A stretch of 26,968 bases of DNA from DATADD01 sp046262355 (GTDB taxonomy: Bacteria; Actinomycetota; CADDZG01; WHSQ01): positions 1 through 26,968 of the forward strand of contig JBHEMX010000103.1 in NCBI GenBank assembly GCA_046262355.1, written 5' to 3'. Below the pieces are notes generated by a model. It did no database searches. It had not been told where the DNA came from and saw nothing but the letters and a program-made list of their open reading frames with translations. Shown piece after piece: positions 15,696-23,177 of this stretch. Made by a program: the position numbers and the translations under genes. The stretch's first letter is position 1; the number at the start of each line of letters is the position of its first letter.

Positions 15696-17207
15696 ATGGA
15701 GTGGGTCGATGACTGGGGACTGAGCCTCGCGACGTTCCTTCCGATCGCCGGGGCGATCGTGTTGCTGTTCATCCCTTCCACTCAGGAGAGGGTCATCAAA
15801 GGGACCGCCAGCCTCTTTGCGTTCCTCGCGCTCGTTGCCGGGGTTCTCGTCGCGCTCCGCTTCGACTACGGGGAGGCGGGCACGATCCAGCTCGAGGTCA
15901 ACGCACAGTGGATCCCGCAGATCAGTGCTCGTTATCACATCGGGATCGATGGGATGTCGCTTCCGTTGCTCGAGCTTTCGCTGCTGATCACGTGTCTGTG
16001 CATGGTCTATCTCTGGTGGCACGTCCCCGAGCCCGGGAAGCCCAAGGCTCTGATGGCTCTCGTCCTTCTGCTCGAGACGGGGATGAACGGCACCTTCGTC
16101 GCGCTCGACCTCATCCTCTTCTTCATCTTCTGGGAGGCCGTGCTCGTGCCGATGTACTTCATGATCGGCATCTGGGGCGGGCCGCGGCGTGAGTACGCCG
16201 CCGTGAAGTTCTTCCTTTACACGCTTTTCGGTTCGGTCTTCATGCTGCTGGGATTCCTTGCCCTGTTCCTGAACTCCGGGACCTTCGACATGCTCGCGCT
16301 CAAGCAACAAGGTATCGACGCAAGCGCGACGTTCCAGAACCTCGTGTTCTTGGGTCTCTTCCTCGGCTTCGCGATCAAGGTACCGATGTGGCCATTTCAC
16401 ACCTGGCTACCGGATGCCCACACTGAGGCACCCACCGTTGGGTCGGTTCTCCTGGCCGCGGTCATGCTGAAGATGGGGACCTATGGCTTCATCCGCATCG
16501 CACTCCCGATCCTTCCGGACGCCGCGGTCACCTTCGCTCCTGCGATCGGCATCCTCTCGGTGATCGCGATCATCTACGGAGCTCTGTGCTGCATGGCCCA
16601 GGACGATATGAAGCGGCTGATCGCGTTCTCCTCGGTTGGGCACATGGGCTTCGTCATGCTCGGCATCGCGACCCTTACGGATGCCGGGATCAACGGCGCC
16701 ATCTTCGGGATGGTGGCCCATGGTCTCATAACCGGCATGCTGTTCTTCTTGGTAGGCTCGATCCACGAGCGTTACCACACGCGCGACATCTCGGCCCTCG
16801 GCGGAGTGTTGAGGCAGATCCCTCGATTCGGCTCACTGCTGACCTACAGCGCGATCGCGTCGCTCGGCCTACCCGGGCTCGCCGGCTTCTGGGGAGAGAT
16901 GCTCGCGCTGCTCGGCTCCTACAACCCGGGTGAGGGTCTCGACCCGACGCTGTTCCGCATCCTCATGGTCGGGGGCGGGATCGGAACCGTGCTGACCGCC
17001 GGGTACTTCCTATGGCTCCTGCAGAGGGTCAACATGGGCAGCGTCCCGGAGAGGTTCGCGCACGACGGCCACATCTTCGACGTCCAGCCGCTCGAGTGGT
17101 ACGCATGGGCGCCTCTCCTGGTCCTCATCCTCGCCGCGGGTCTGTATCCCAAGCTCGTGCTCGGCGTGACCGACGGGGCCGTGCAGAACCTACTCGGCGT
17201 CTTCTGA
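15696..17207 (+). CDS. nuoM: NADH-quinone oxidoreductase subunit M (antiporter-like)
   Basis: A 503-residue proton-pumping subunit with about fourteen helices. Glu147 in FFIFWEAVLVPMYFMIG and Lys228 in AIKVPMWPFHTWLPDAH are the conserved charged pair; LPGLAGFWGE is also present. ATG 15696 with GAAGGGGG upstream is preferred over an earlier in-frame start at 15651 that would overlap nuoL by 23 bp. Located between nuoL and nuoN. Confidence 0.95.
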   Translation: MEWVDDWGLSLATFLPIAGAIVLLFIPSTQERVIKGTASLFAFLALVAGVLVALRFDYGEAGTIQLEVNAQWIPQISARYHIGIDGMSLPLLELSLLITCLCMVYLWWHVPEPGKPKALMALVLLLETGMNGTFVALDLILFFIFWEAVLVPMYFMIGIWGGPRREYAAVKFFLYTLFGSVFMLLGFLALFLNSGTFDMLALKQQGIDASATFQNLVFLGLFLGFAIKVPMWPFHTWLPDAHTEAPTVGSVLLAAVMLKMGTYGFIRIALPILPDAAVTFAPAIGILSVIAIIYGALCCMAQDDMKRLIAFSSVGHMGFVMLGIATLTDAGINGAIFGMVAHGLITGMLFFLVGSIHERYHTRDISALGGVLRQIPRFGSLLTYSAIASLGLPGLAGFWGEMLALLGSYNPGEGLDPTLFRILMVGGGIGTVLTAGYFLWLLQRVNMGSVPERFAHDGHIFDVQPLEWYAWAPLLVLILAAGLYPKLVLGVTDGAVQNLLGVF

Positions 17208-17219
17208 CGGCGGTTCCTC

Positions 17220-18695
17220 GTGCATGACATGGTTCTGGCACAAGAGCTGGCTCAGCCGACGGTCGACTGGCACGCGATCGCGCCGGAGATCGTCCTTACC
17301 GTGGCGGCCTGCGTCGTCCTCGTCGCCGATCTCTTCCTCCCGCGCGACTCGAAGTGGCTGGCCATGCCGCTGTCCGCCGCGGGGATCATCGCGACGATCG
17401 CGGCCGTGGTATCGCTGGTCGGAGACGACCGCACGACGCTCGGAGGAACGTTCGAGGTCGACTCGTTCGCGCTGTTGTTCAAGGGACTTTTCTGCGTTCT
17501 GGGACTCGTCCTGCTGGCCATCTCGCTGCATCACTTCCGCGCCGGCCAGTTCTACCAGGGCGAGTATTACTTCCTCCTGCAGTGCTCGCTGCTCGGCGGG
17601 CTTGTCATGGCAAGCGCGCGCGACCTCATCACGATCTTCATCGCCATCGAGCTCATCAGCATCCCCGGCATCATCATGACCGGCCTGCGGAAGCGGAACG
17701 TCAAGTCGAATGAGGCCGCGCTCAAGTTCTTCCTTTTCAGCGTGCTGTCGTCGGCCGTGATGCTCTACGGAATGTCGTTGGTGTACGGAGCGACCGGCGA
17801 GACGCAGCTCGACGCGATACGCAGCGCGATCGCGGACGTGGAGGATGAGTCCTTGATCGTGTTGAGCATCTTCTTCGTGGTGGTTGGGTTCGGCTTCAAG
17901 ATCTCGGCGGTGCCGTTCCATTTCTGGGCCCCGGACACCTACGAGGGCGCGCCGTCGCCGGTTGCGGCGTTCCTGTCCACCGCGTCCAAGATCGGCGGCT
18001 TCGTCGGGCTGCTCGTGCTCATGTTCATCGCGTTCCCCTCGGTCGCGGACACGTGGCGCCCAATGTTCGCGGTGCTGGCGACGCTCACCATGACCGTCGG
18101 CAACCTGATCGCTTTGAGGCAGCGGCACATCATCCGCCTCCTCGCCTACTCGGGGATCGCGCAGTCCGGCTACGTGCTCGTGGCCTTCGCGCTCATCGAC
18201 CCGGCCAACCCGGCCGTCAACGCCCAAGCGTTCGAGGCCGCGGTCGTCTACCTGGCGATCTATGGGCTCATGGACCTCGGGGCGTTCTCCGCTGCGGTCG
18301 CCTATGCCGATCGCGGGGGCAGCTACTTCATCGACGACTACCGGGGCCTGTGGGATCGCAACCCGACCTTGGCCGTGTTGATGGCTGCCTTCCTGTTGTC
18401 GCTCGCCGGCGCTCCGCCGATGGCGGGAGTGTGGGCGAAGGTGTTTATCTTCTTCGCGGCGGTCGGCGCAGAGGTGTATTGGCTCGCCGCAGTCGTCGCG
18501 ATGAATGCGGTGATCGCCGCGTGGTACTACCTAGCGGTCGTCAAACGGATGTTCATGGATCGGTCCGAGGTCGGCGATCCGGTCGAAGTGCCCTACGTCA
18601 TGCGGGCCGCGATGGCGGTCGCGGCGATGGCGCTGTTCGTGGGCTGCATCTATCCCAGCTTCCTCACGAGATTGACGGCGGGCTCGATCTTCTAG
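17220..18695 (+). CDS. nuoN: NADH-quinone oxidoreductase subunit N (antiporter-like)
   Basis: A 491-residue third antiporter-like subunit. Conserved IAIELISIPG carries the membrane Glu, and KISAVPFHFWAPDTYEGAP holds the lysine and the broken helix. LAGAPPMAGVWAKVFIF lies near the C-terminus. GTG 17220 is taken as the start; ATG 17229 is equally possible because neither has a clear ribosome-binding site. It closes the nuo operon, and its last 32 bp overlap the tail of the convergent pyrophosphorylase gene. Confidence 0.94.
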   Translation: MHDMVLAQELAQPTVDWHAIAPEIVLTVAACVVLVADLFLPRDSKWLAMPLSAAGIIATIAAVVSLVGDDRTTLGGTFEVDSFALLFKGLFCVLGLVLLAISLHHFRAGQFYQGEYYFLLQCSLLGGLVMASARDLITIFIAIELISIPGIIMTGLRKRNVKSNEAALKFFLFSVLSSAVMLYGMSLVYGATGETQLDAIRSAIADVEDESLIVLSIFFVVVGFGFKISAVPFHFWAPDTYEGAPSPVAAFLSTASKIGGFVGLLVLMFIAFPSVADTWRPMFAVLATLTMTVGNLIALRQRHIIRLLAYSGIAQSGYVLVAFALIDPANPAVNAQAFEAAVVYLAIYGLMDLGAFSAAVAYADRGGSYFIDDYRGLWDRNPTLAVLMAAFLLSLAGAPPMAGVWAKVFIFFAAVGAEVYWLAAVVAMNAVIAAWYYLAVVKRMFMDRSEVGDPVEVPYVMRAAMAVAAMALFVGCIYPSFLTRLTAGSIF

Positions 18696-19644
18696 TCCTT
18701 GGGCTGCCCGTCACCCCGAAGAACCGGGCGAAGGCGAAGAGGCCGTAGCTCAACCGCGCGCCCGGTGGGACGCGCTCCTGGGGCCACACTATCGCGCGCT
18801 CCACGCGCGCTCCCGGCGCCACGGCCGAGCGCTCGAGCAAGATGGCGCCGGGCCCCAGTGACTTGCGCTCGGCGCTCGCGGCGCGACCGAGGAACGCCGC
18901 GCCGCCCTCCACCGCGACGATGTCGCCGGGCCATCTGCCCGGGGGCTTCGGGCCCCTGCTCGCGAGAAGGTCCATGCTTCCCTCCACGTAGCGCTCGATC
19001 GTGCCGACGTCGAGCGCGTAGCCGAGGTGCTCGTGCAGCGCGACGTCGCCACGCTCGATGAGCGGGCGCAGGAGACCTTCTGTGAGCCCGAGCGGCCTCC
19101 TCTCGGGCAACAGATCGAGAGCCGTCCTCTCGAACACTGCGATGCCCAGGAACAGAGCGCCGCGCTTGTCGGGGCGCACTCGGCGATCGAACAGCGCCAC
19201 GGCGCGCCCCTTCTCGATCTCGACGTCGGCCCCTCGTTCGACCGGCTCCACCGCGATGGTCGCGGGCGCGCCGTGGCACGCGTGTGCCGCGAGCAGCGCG
19301 CCGGCATCGAGGTCCGTGAGCAGGTCGGCGTTCGCCGTCACGATGCGCCCGCCGACCCGGTCGCGCAGCGCGGCCAGCGTTCCCCCGGTGCCGAACGCCT
19401 CCGGTTTCTCGAGCATGAACTCGGCGCCGTGGCCGGCGAGCGCGGAGCGAACACGCCGCTCGAGATGGCTGACGTTGACGACGACCGGCGGCGCGCTCGC
19501 CGTGAGGTTGCCGAGGATGAACGCCGCCAGCGGCACGTCGAGCATCGGCAGCACGGGCTTCGGCACGACGTCGGACAGCGGAGAGAGCCGCTTTCCCCTT
19601 CCCGCTGCGAACAGGATCGAGCCGATCGGGCTGCGCCGGGTCAT
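18664..19644 (-). CDS. Sugar-1-phosphate nucleotidyltransferase (NDP-sugar pyrophosphorylase)
   Basis: A 326-residue enzyme of the GlmU/RmlA/GMP-pyrophosphorylase superfamily. The N-terminal nucleotide-binding signature AAGRGKRLSPLSDVVPKP is clear, followed by GTGGTL and the metal-site region TANADLLTDLD. The C-terminal third (from about 240) resembles a short left-handed helix cap. It would join a nucleotide to a sugar-1-phosphate and could feed the glycosyltransferases and epimerase in the first 7.5 kb, though it is physically separate from them. ATG 19644 has AAAGGCGG upstream. The sugar cannot be read from sequence. It runs convergent to nuoN. Confidence 0.88.
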   Translation of the reverse strand: MTRRSPIGSILFAAGRGKRLSPLSDVVPKPVLPMLDVPLAAFILGNLTASAPPVVVNVSHLERRVRSALAGHGAEFMLEKPEAFGTGGTLAALRDRVGGRIVTANADLLTDLDAGALLAAHACHGAPATIAVEPVERGADVEIEKGRAVALFDRRVRPDKRGALFLGIAVFERTALDLLPERRPLGLTEGLLRPLIERGDVALHEHLGYALDVGTIERYVEGSMDLLASRGPKPPGRWPGDIVAVEGGAAFLGRAASAERKSLGPGAILLERSAVAPGARVERAIVWPQERVPPGARLSYGLFAFARFFGVTGSPRTRRSSPPSIS

Positions 19645-19843
19645 CGAGCCGCCTTTCTACCCGCAGACGCTGCGCGGGCATCCCCTTGCTCGGGTCGCAT
19701 GCGGGCGCACCGTCGCGCACGGCGCTCGGCACGGCGGGCTCTCCCGCCGTACGCGCTCCGGCGGCTGCCTGTTGGAGTTCAAGGGGTCGTGGTTCGGAGC
19801 GGCTCGGCTTTGCGCCACGCGGTGGATCGGTCGACCGAGCAGT

Positions 19844-19849
19844 TATCCT
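19844..19849 (+). promoter_or_regulatory. Possible -10 element for tRNA-Tyr
   Basis: TATCCT lies 13 bp before the mature tRNA 5' end and would place initiation about 7 bp upstream of it. No -35 is convincing. The rest of the gap 19645-19862 shows no gene. Confidence 0.35.
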
Positions 19850-19862
19850 TGTGCGCCGTCCC

Positions 19863-19945
19863 GGCGGGATGCCCGAGCGGCCAAAGGGAGCGGCCTGTAA
19901 AGTCGCCGGCGTATGCCTACGGAGGTTCGAATCCTCCTCCCGCCA
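19863..19945 (+). tRNA. tRNA-Tyr (anticodon GTA)
   Basis: An 83-nt class II tRNA. The acceptor stem GGCGGGA (19863-19869) pairs with TCCCGCC (19938-19944). The anticodon stem GCGGC/GTCGC encloses the loop CTGTAAA, with anticodon GTA at 19897-19899. A variable arm with GGC-GTAT-GCC follows, then the T arm GGAGG-TTCGAAT-CCTCC. The discriminator is A19945 and the next bases are CCG, so the terminal CCA is not fully encoded and must be added enzymatically. Bacterial tRNA-Tyr carries a long variable arm, which fits. Confidence 0.97.
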
Positions 19946-19968
19946 CCGAAGCCCAGCGCCCGCTCAGG

Positions 19969-20168
19969 CCTCCGCAGGCGAACTCCTTGCATCTGAGCAC
20001 GCCGGGCCTGTCCCATCGCAACGAGAACCGACACCATCCGGCCGCCCCCGGCCTCCCCCGCCTCCGCCGGCGAACTCCTTGCATCTGAGCACGCCGGGCG
20101 TGTCCCATCGCAACGAGAACCGAAGCATCCGGCGCTCCCGGCCCCCCGGCAAACTCCTTGCGCTTGAG
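19969..20168 (+). repeat. Direct repeats of 92-bp period downstream of tRNA-Tyr
   Basis: Copy 1 begins at 19969 and copy 2 at 20061. In a 56-bp core (19977-20032 and 20069-20124) they differ at one position. Both start CCTCCGC and share GGCGAACTCCTTGCATCTGA and CCATCGCAACGAGAACCGA. A degenerate third copy begins GGCAAACTCCTTGCGCTTGA at 20148 and runs into the next gene's promoter. Period 92 is not a multiple of three, so the repeats are not coding. GGCG and CGCC around the first 25 bases can pair (CCGGCG/CGCCGG in copy 2). Function unknown. Confidence 0.9.
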
Positions 20169-20174
20169 TAGAGT
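20169..20174 (+). promoter_or_regulatory. Candidate -10 element for the FAD oxidoreductase gene
   Basis: TAGAGT is followed by exactly 7 bp and GTG 20182, with no ribosome-binding site between. It lies where the third, degenerate repeat copy loses its match to the other two, so the promoter and the repeat overlap. Confidence 0.4.
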
Positions 20175-20181
20175 TTCCGCC

Positions 20182-21561
20182 GTGAAGGATTACCGCTCCT
20201 ACAGCTTGTGGCTCGACTCCGTGCCCGACGACCTCGCGCCGCGGCCCTCGCTGGAGGCCGACACCGACGTCGACGTCGCCATAGTCGGCGCCGGCTACAC
20301 CGGCCTGTGGACCGCCTACTACCTCGCCACGGCCGATCCCGGCCTGCGCATCGCGATGGTCGAGGCCGAGATAGCCGGTTTCGGCGCGTCGGGACGCAAC
20401 GGGGGATGGGCTTCCGCGCTCCTGGCCACAGAGCCCGACAGGGTCGCGGCGTCGCATGGGCGTGCCGCGGCGATCGCGCTGCAGCGAGCGATGTTCGACA
20501 CGGTCGACGAGGTCGGCAAGGTCGCGGCGAGCGAAGGCATCGATGCCCATTACGTCAAGGGCGGCACGCTGACGATGGCAACGACGAGGGCGCACGTCAT
20601 CGGGCTCAAGGAGAAGCTCGCGCACGAGCGATCCTGGGGCTTCGGAGAGGAGGACCAACGCTGGCTCGATGCGCGCGAGGCGACCGAGCGCGTCAACGTG
20701 ACGGGATGCCTCGGAGCGCTGTTCACTCCTCACTGTGCCGCGATCCATCCCGCACGCCTCGCGCGCGGGCTGGCGCGCGTCGTAGAGAGACTCGGCGTGA
20801 AGATCTACGAGCGCTCGCCGGCCACGTCTCTCGAGCGCGGGATTGTCCAGACGGCGGGAGCCCGCCTGCGCGCCGACGTGGTCGTGCGTGCGATGGAGGG
20901 CTACACGCCGAGGCTTCGAGGCATGCGGCGCGCCTTGTTGCCGATCTACTCGCTGATGATCGCCACGGAGCCCCTGCCGGAACAGATATGGAAGGAAGTC
21001 GGTTGGGACGGCCGCGAGACGTTGACGGACGGCCGGCACATGATCATCTATGCGCAGCGCACCGCCGACGGCCGCATAGCTTTGGGCGGCCGCGGCGCGC
21101 CGTATCACTTCGCGTCGCGCATCGACGACTCGTTCGACCGTGAGCCGGCGGTCTTCGCCGAGCTCCAGCGCGTTCTGACCAAGCTGTTCCCCGTCGGGTC
21201 ACCGACGATCACGCACAGGTGGGGCGGCCCGCTCGCCGCACCCCGGGATTGGACGAGCTCTGTGGGCTTCGATCGAGGGACGGGGATGGCGTGGGCCGGA
21301 GGCTACGTCGGCGACGGCGTGTCCACGACCAACCTCGCCGGCCGTACCTTGAGGGACCTCATCCTCGAGTGCGACAGCGACATAGCCCGGTTGCCGTGGG
21401 TGAACCATCGCTCGCGTCGATGGGAGCCCGAGCCGCTGCGGTGGCTCGGCGCGACGATCACCCGGCGCGCCGTGGCGAGTGCCGACCGAGCGGAGCTTCG
21501 TTCGGGCCGGCCCGCCCGGCGCGCGGGGCTCATCGGCAAGCTCATCGGCGTCCGCATCTGA
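20182..21561 (+). CDS. FAD-dependent oxidoreductase of the DAO (D-amino-acid/amine oxidase) family
   Basis: A 459-residue flavoprotein. The N-terminal dinucleotide motif is VAIVGAGYTGLWTAYYLA (GxGxxG at 36-41). RNGGWAS and, near the C-terminus, WAGGYVGDGVSTTNLAGRTL are typical of the PuuB/glycine-oxidase-like branch, which oxidises amines or amino acids with release of H2O2 or transfer to an acceptor. The substrate is not readable. PuuB-like enzymes act on gamma-glutamyl-putrescine, which would fit the ureohydrolase and ligase genes nearby, but this is inference. GTG 20182 is favoured by the leaderless promoter at 20169; a TTG at 20158 also keeps the frame but lies in repeat sequence. The SDR gene follows 17 bp later. 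Confidence 0.88.
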   Translation: MKDYRSYSLWLDSVPDDLAPRPSLEADTDVDVAIVGAGYTGLWTAYYLATADPGLRIAMVEAEIAGFGASGRNGGWASALLATEPDRVAASHGRAAAIALQRAMFDTVDEVGKVAASEGIDAHYVKGGTLTMATTRAHVIGLKEKLAHERSWGFGEEDQRWLDAREATERVNVTGCLGALFTPHCAAIHPARLARGLARVVERLGVKIYERSPATSLERGIVQTAGARLRADVVVRAMEGYTPRLRGMRRALLPIYSLMIATEPLPEQIWKEVGWDGRETLTDGRHMIIYAQRTADGRIALGGRGAPYHFASRIDDSFDREPAVFAELQRVLTKLFPVGSPTITHRWGGPLAAPRDWTSSVGFDRGTGMAWAGGYVGDGVSTTNLAGRTLRDLILECDSDIARLPWVNHRSRRWEPEPLRWLGATITRRAVASADRAELRSGRPARRAGLIGKLIGVRI

Positions 21562-21578
21562 CGCCGGGCCGGCCTTCC

Positions 21579-22394
21579 GTGAACGTCCCCGCTCCCGTCT
21601 GGGTGATAACCGGCGCATCCAGTGGCATCGGCCGCCGCACCGCTCTCGACGCGGCGTCCGAGGGCGCGATCGTATGTGCGACCGCGCGCCGGAAAGACCT
21701 CCTGCGAACCCTCGTGGAGGAGATGGGAGGGGAGGACGAGGGCCACTCCTTCTTCGGCGGTGACGTGTCCGAGCGCGGCGACGTGCGGAACCTCGCTTCA
21801 CACGTCGAGGGCGTCCACGGACGCTGCGATGTGCTCGTGAACAACGCGGGGTTCAACATCAGGCGGCTCTACGACGGGCCCGGCGCGATAGACGATGTCG
21901 AGAGGATCGTCGCTACGAACTTCCTCGGAACCGTCTACTGCACGCTCGAGTTCCTGCCCTTGCTGGAGCGCTCGGCGCCGTCGAGCGTCGTGAACGTCGC
22001 GTCGGTGGCGGGGCGGGTCGCGCTCGGCGGCAGCGCGGGATACGTCGCCTCGAAGTTCGCGGTGGTCGGCTGGTCTGAATCGATCCGCCGCGAGCTTGCA
22101 GCCAAAGGCGTCTACGTGAGCCTCGTCGAGCCGGGACTGATCCCGACCGAGGGGTTCCCGCAGAGCGATCTGCAGACGAAGGCCCTCGCTCGACTGACGC
22201 TCGGAACCACCGAGGCCGTGGCGGCTGCGATCAGGCGTTCGGCGCGCGACCACAAGCTGCAACGGGTGATCCCGCGCTGGTACTACCTCCTGCAGGTACC
22301 GCGTCTTCTCACGCCGCCGCTGTTCCGTCTCGCGCAGCGCCAGATCGCGCATGCTCGTACCACGCGCGCTTCGACATCGTCGACCGCGCGCTAG
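21579..22394 (+). CDS. Short-chain dehydrogenase/reductase
   Basis: A 271-residue classical SDR. The cofactor motif TGASSGIG (11-18), NNAG, and the catalytic set Ser142, Tyr155 and Lys159 (YVASK) are intact. The C-terminal 40 residues have a hydrophobic segment and a basic tail, which may attach it to the membrane. The C(T/A)xR at residues after TGAS suggests NADP(H) preference, but only weakly. The substrate is unknown. GTG 21579 lies 17 bp after the FAD oxidoreductase stop, so the two are probably co-transcribed. Its stop codon overlaps that of the convergent sirtuin gene by 4 bp (CTAG). Confidence 0.87.
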   Translation: MNVPAPVWVITGASSGIGRRTALDAASEGAIVCATARRKDLLRTLVEEMGGEDEGHSFFGGDVSERGDVRNLASHVEGVHGRCDVLVNNAGFNIRRLYDGPGAIDDVERIVATNFLGTVYCTLEFLPLLERSAPSSVVNVASVAGRVALGGSAGYVASKFAVVGWSESIRRELAAKGVYVSLVEPGLIPTEGFPQSDLQTKALARLTLGTTEAVAAAIRRSARDHKLQRVIPRWYYLLQVPRLLTPPLFRLAQRQIAHARTTRASTSSTAR

Positions 22395-23155
22395 ACGCGC
22401 CGGGCCAGCTCCGGCAGCGCCTCCCCCAGCGGCGCACGTACGAGCGCGTCTGCCCGTTCCTCGTAAGGCGTTGGCTCAGCGTTGAGGATCACGAGCCGCG
22501 CGCCGGCGTCGAGCGCGGTCTGCGGCAGGTACGCGACGGGGTAGACCACCAGAGAGGTTCCTATCGCGAGGAAGACGTCACAGGCCGCGGCCGCGCGCTG
22601 CGCCCTGGCCACGTCGGCGGCGACGAGGCTCTGGCCGAACGAGATGGTTGCCGACTTGAGCACCCCGCCGCAGCTGCGGCAGCGCGGATCGTCCTCGCCG
22701 GCCCTCACGCGCTCGAGGGCGCGCTGCATGGGAGCGCGCTCGTCACAGCTCATGCACACGACCTCGCTCATCGTCCCGTGGATCTCGATCACGTTGTCGG
22801 GCGAGGATCCGGCCGCGAGATGAAGGCCGTCGATGTTCTGGGTCACGAGCGTGTGGAGCTTGCCCTTGCGCTCGAGCTCCCCGAGCGCGACATGGCCGGC
22901 GTTCGGCTCGGCGCGCCACGCGGGGTGTTCGAGGCGCGTCTTCCACGCCGCCACCCGCACCGAACGGTCCCCCATGTAATGCTCCAGCGTTGCGAGCTTT
23001 CCGGCCTTCGGGTCCTTCCTCCACACGCCGTTGGGGCCCCGGAAGTCGGGGATGCCGGAATCGGTCGAGATGCCCGCGCCGGTAAGGGCGACGACGCGCC
23101 GAGCGGCCCGGATCCAGCGGGCTACGTCATCCAGGATCGTCAGGTATCCGTGCAT
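22391..23155 (-). CDS. Sir2-family NAD-dependent protein deacylase (sirtuin)
   Basis: A 254-residue sirtuin. GAGIS at 26-30 and IPDFRG bind NAD. TQNIDGLH is present, with catalytic His126 in IEIHGTM. A structural zinc site is formed by Cys134/Cys137 and Cys159/Cys162. FRGPNGVW resembles the class IV (SIRT6-like) pattern more than the Y..R desuccinylase class, which I state cautiously. It would remove acyl groups from lysine and produce nicotinamide. ATG 23155 is preferred because TAATGC lies 7 bp upstream; ATG 23161 and 23179 are alternatives, and the latter would overlap the divergent gene's start codon. Confidence 0.92.
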   Translation of the reverse strand: MHGYLTILDDVARWIRAARRVVALTGAGISTDSGIPDFRGPNGVWRKDPKAGKLATLEHYMGDRSVRVAAWKTRLEHPAWRAEPNAGHVALGELERKGKLHTLVTQNIDGLHLAAGSSPDNVIEIHGTMSEVVCMSCDERAPMQRALERVRAGEDDPRCRSCGGVLKSATISFGQSLVAADVARAQRAAAACDVFLAIGTSLVVYPVAYLPQTALDAGARLVILNAEPTPYEERADALVRAPLGEALPELARRV

Positions 23156-23162
23156 TGGCATC

Positions 23163-23172
23163 GCATTAGGCT
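23163..23172. promoter_or_regulatory. Overlapping divergent -10 elements
   Basis: TAGGCT on the plus strand (23167-23172) lies 5 bp before ATG 23178. TAATGC on the minus strand (23168-23163) lies 7 bp before ATG 23155. The two hexamers share two base pairs, and only 22 bp separate the coding regions. Polymerase could hardly occupy both at once. The minus-strand element deviates from TANNNT in its last base. Confidence 0.35.
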
Positions 23173-23177
23173 GCCGC

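Noticed and set aside
19827..19838. 12-bp palindrome TCGGTCGACCGA upstream of tRNA-Tyr
   Set aside because: Several such palindromes are expected by chance in 27 kb, and nothing else marks it as an operator.
19969..20168. CRISPR array
   Set aside because: Only two good copies, repeat core too long (56 bp), spacers not unique sequence of constant length, and no cas genes.
19843..21108. 421-codon minus-strand frame spanning the tRNA and repeats
   Set aside because: It runs antisense through a tRNA and through repeats whose 92-bp period would shift the frame between copies, so it cannot be a conserved protein.
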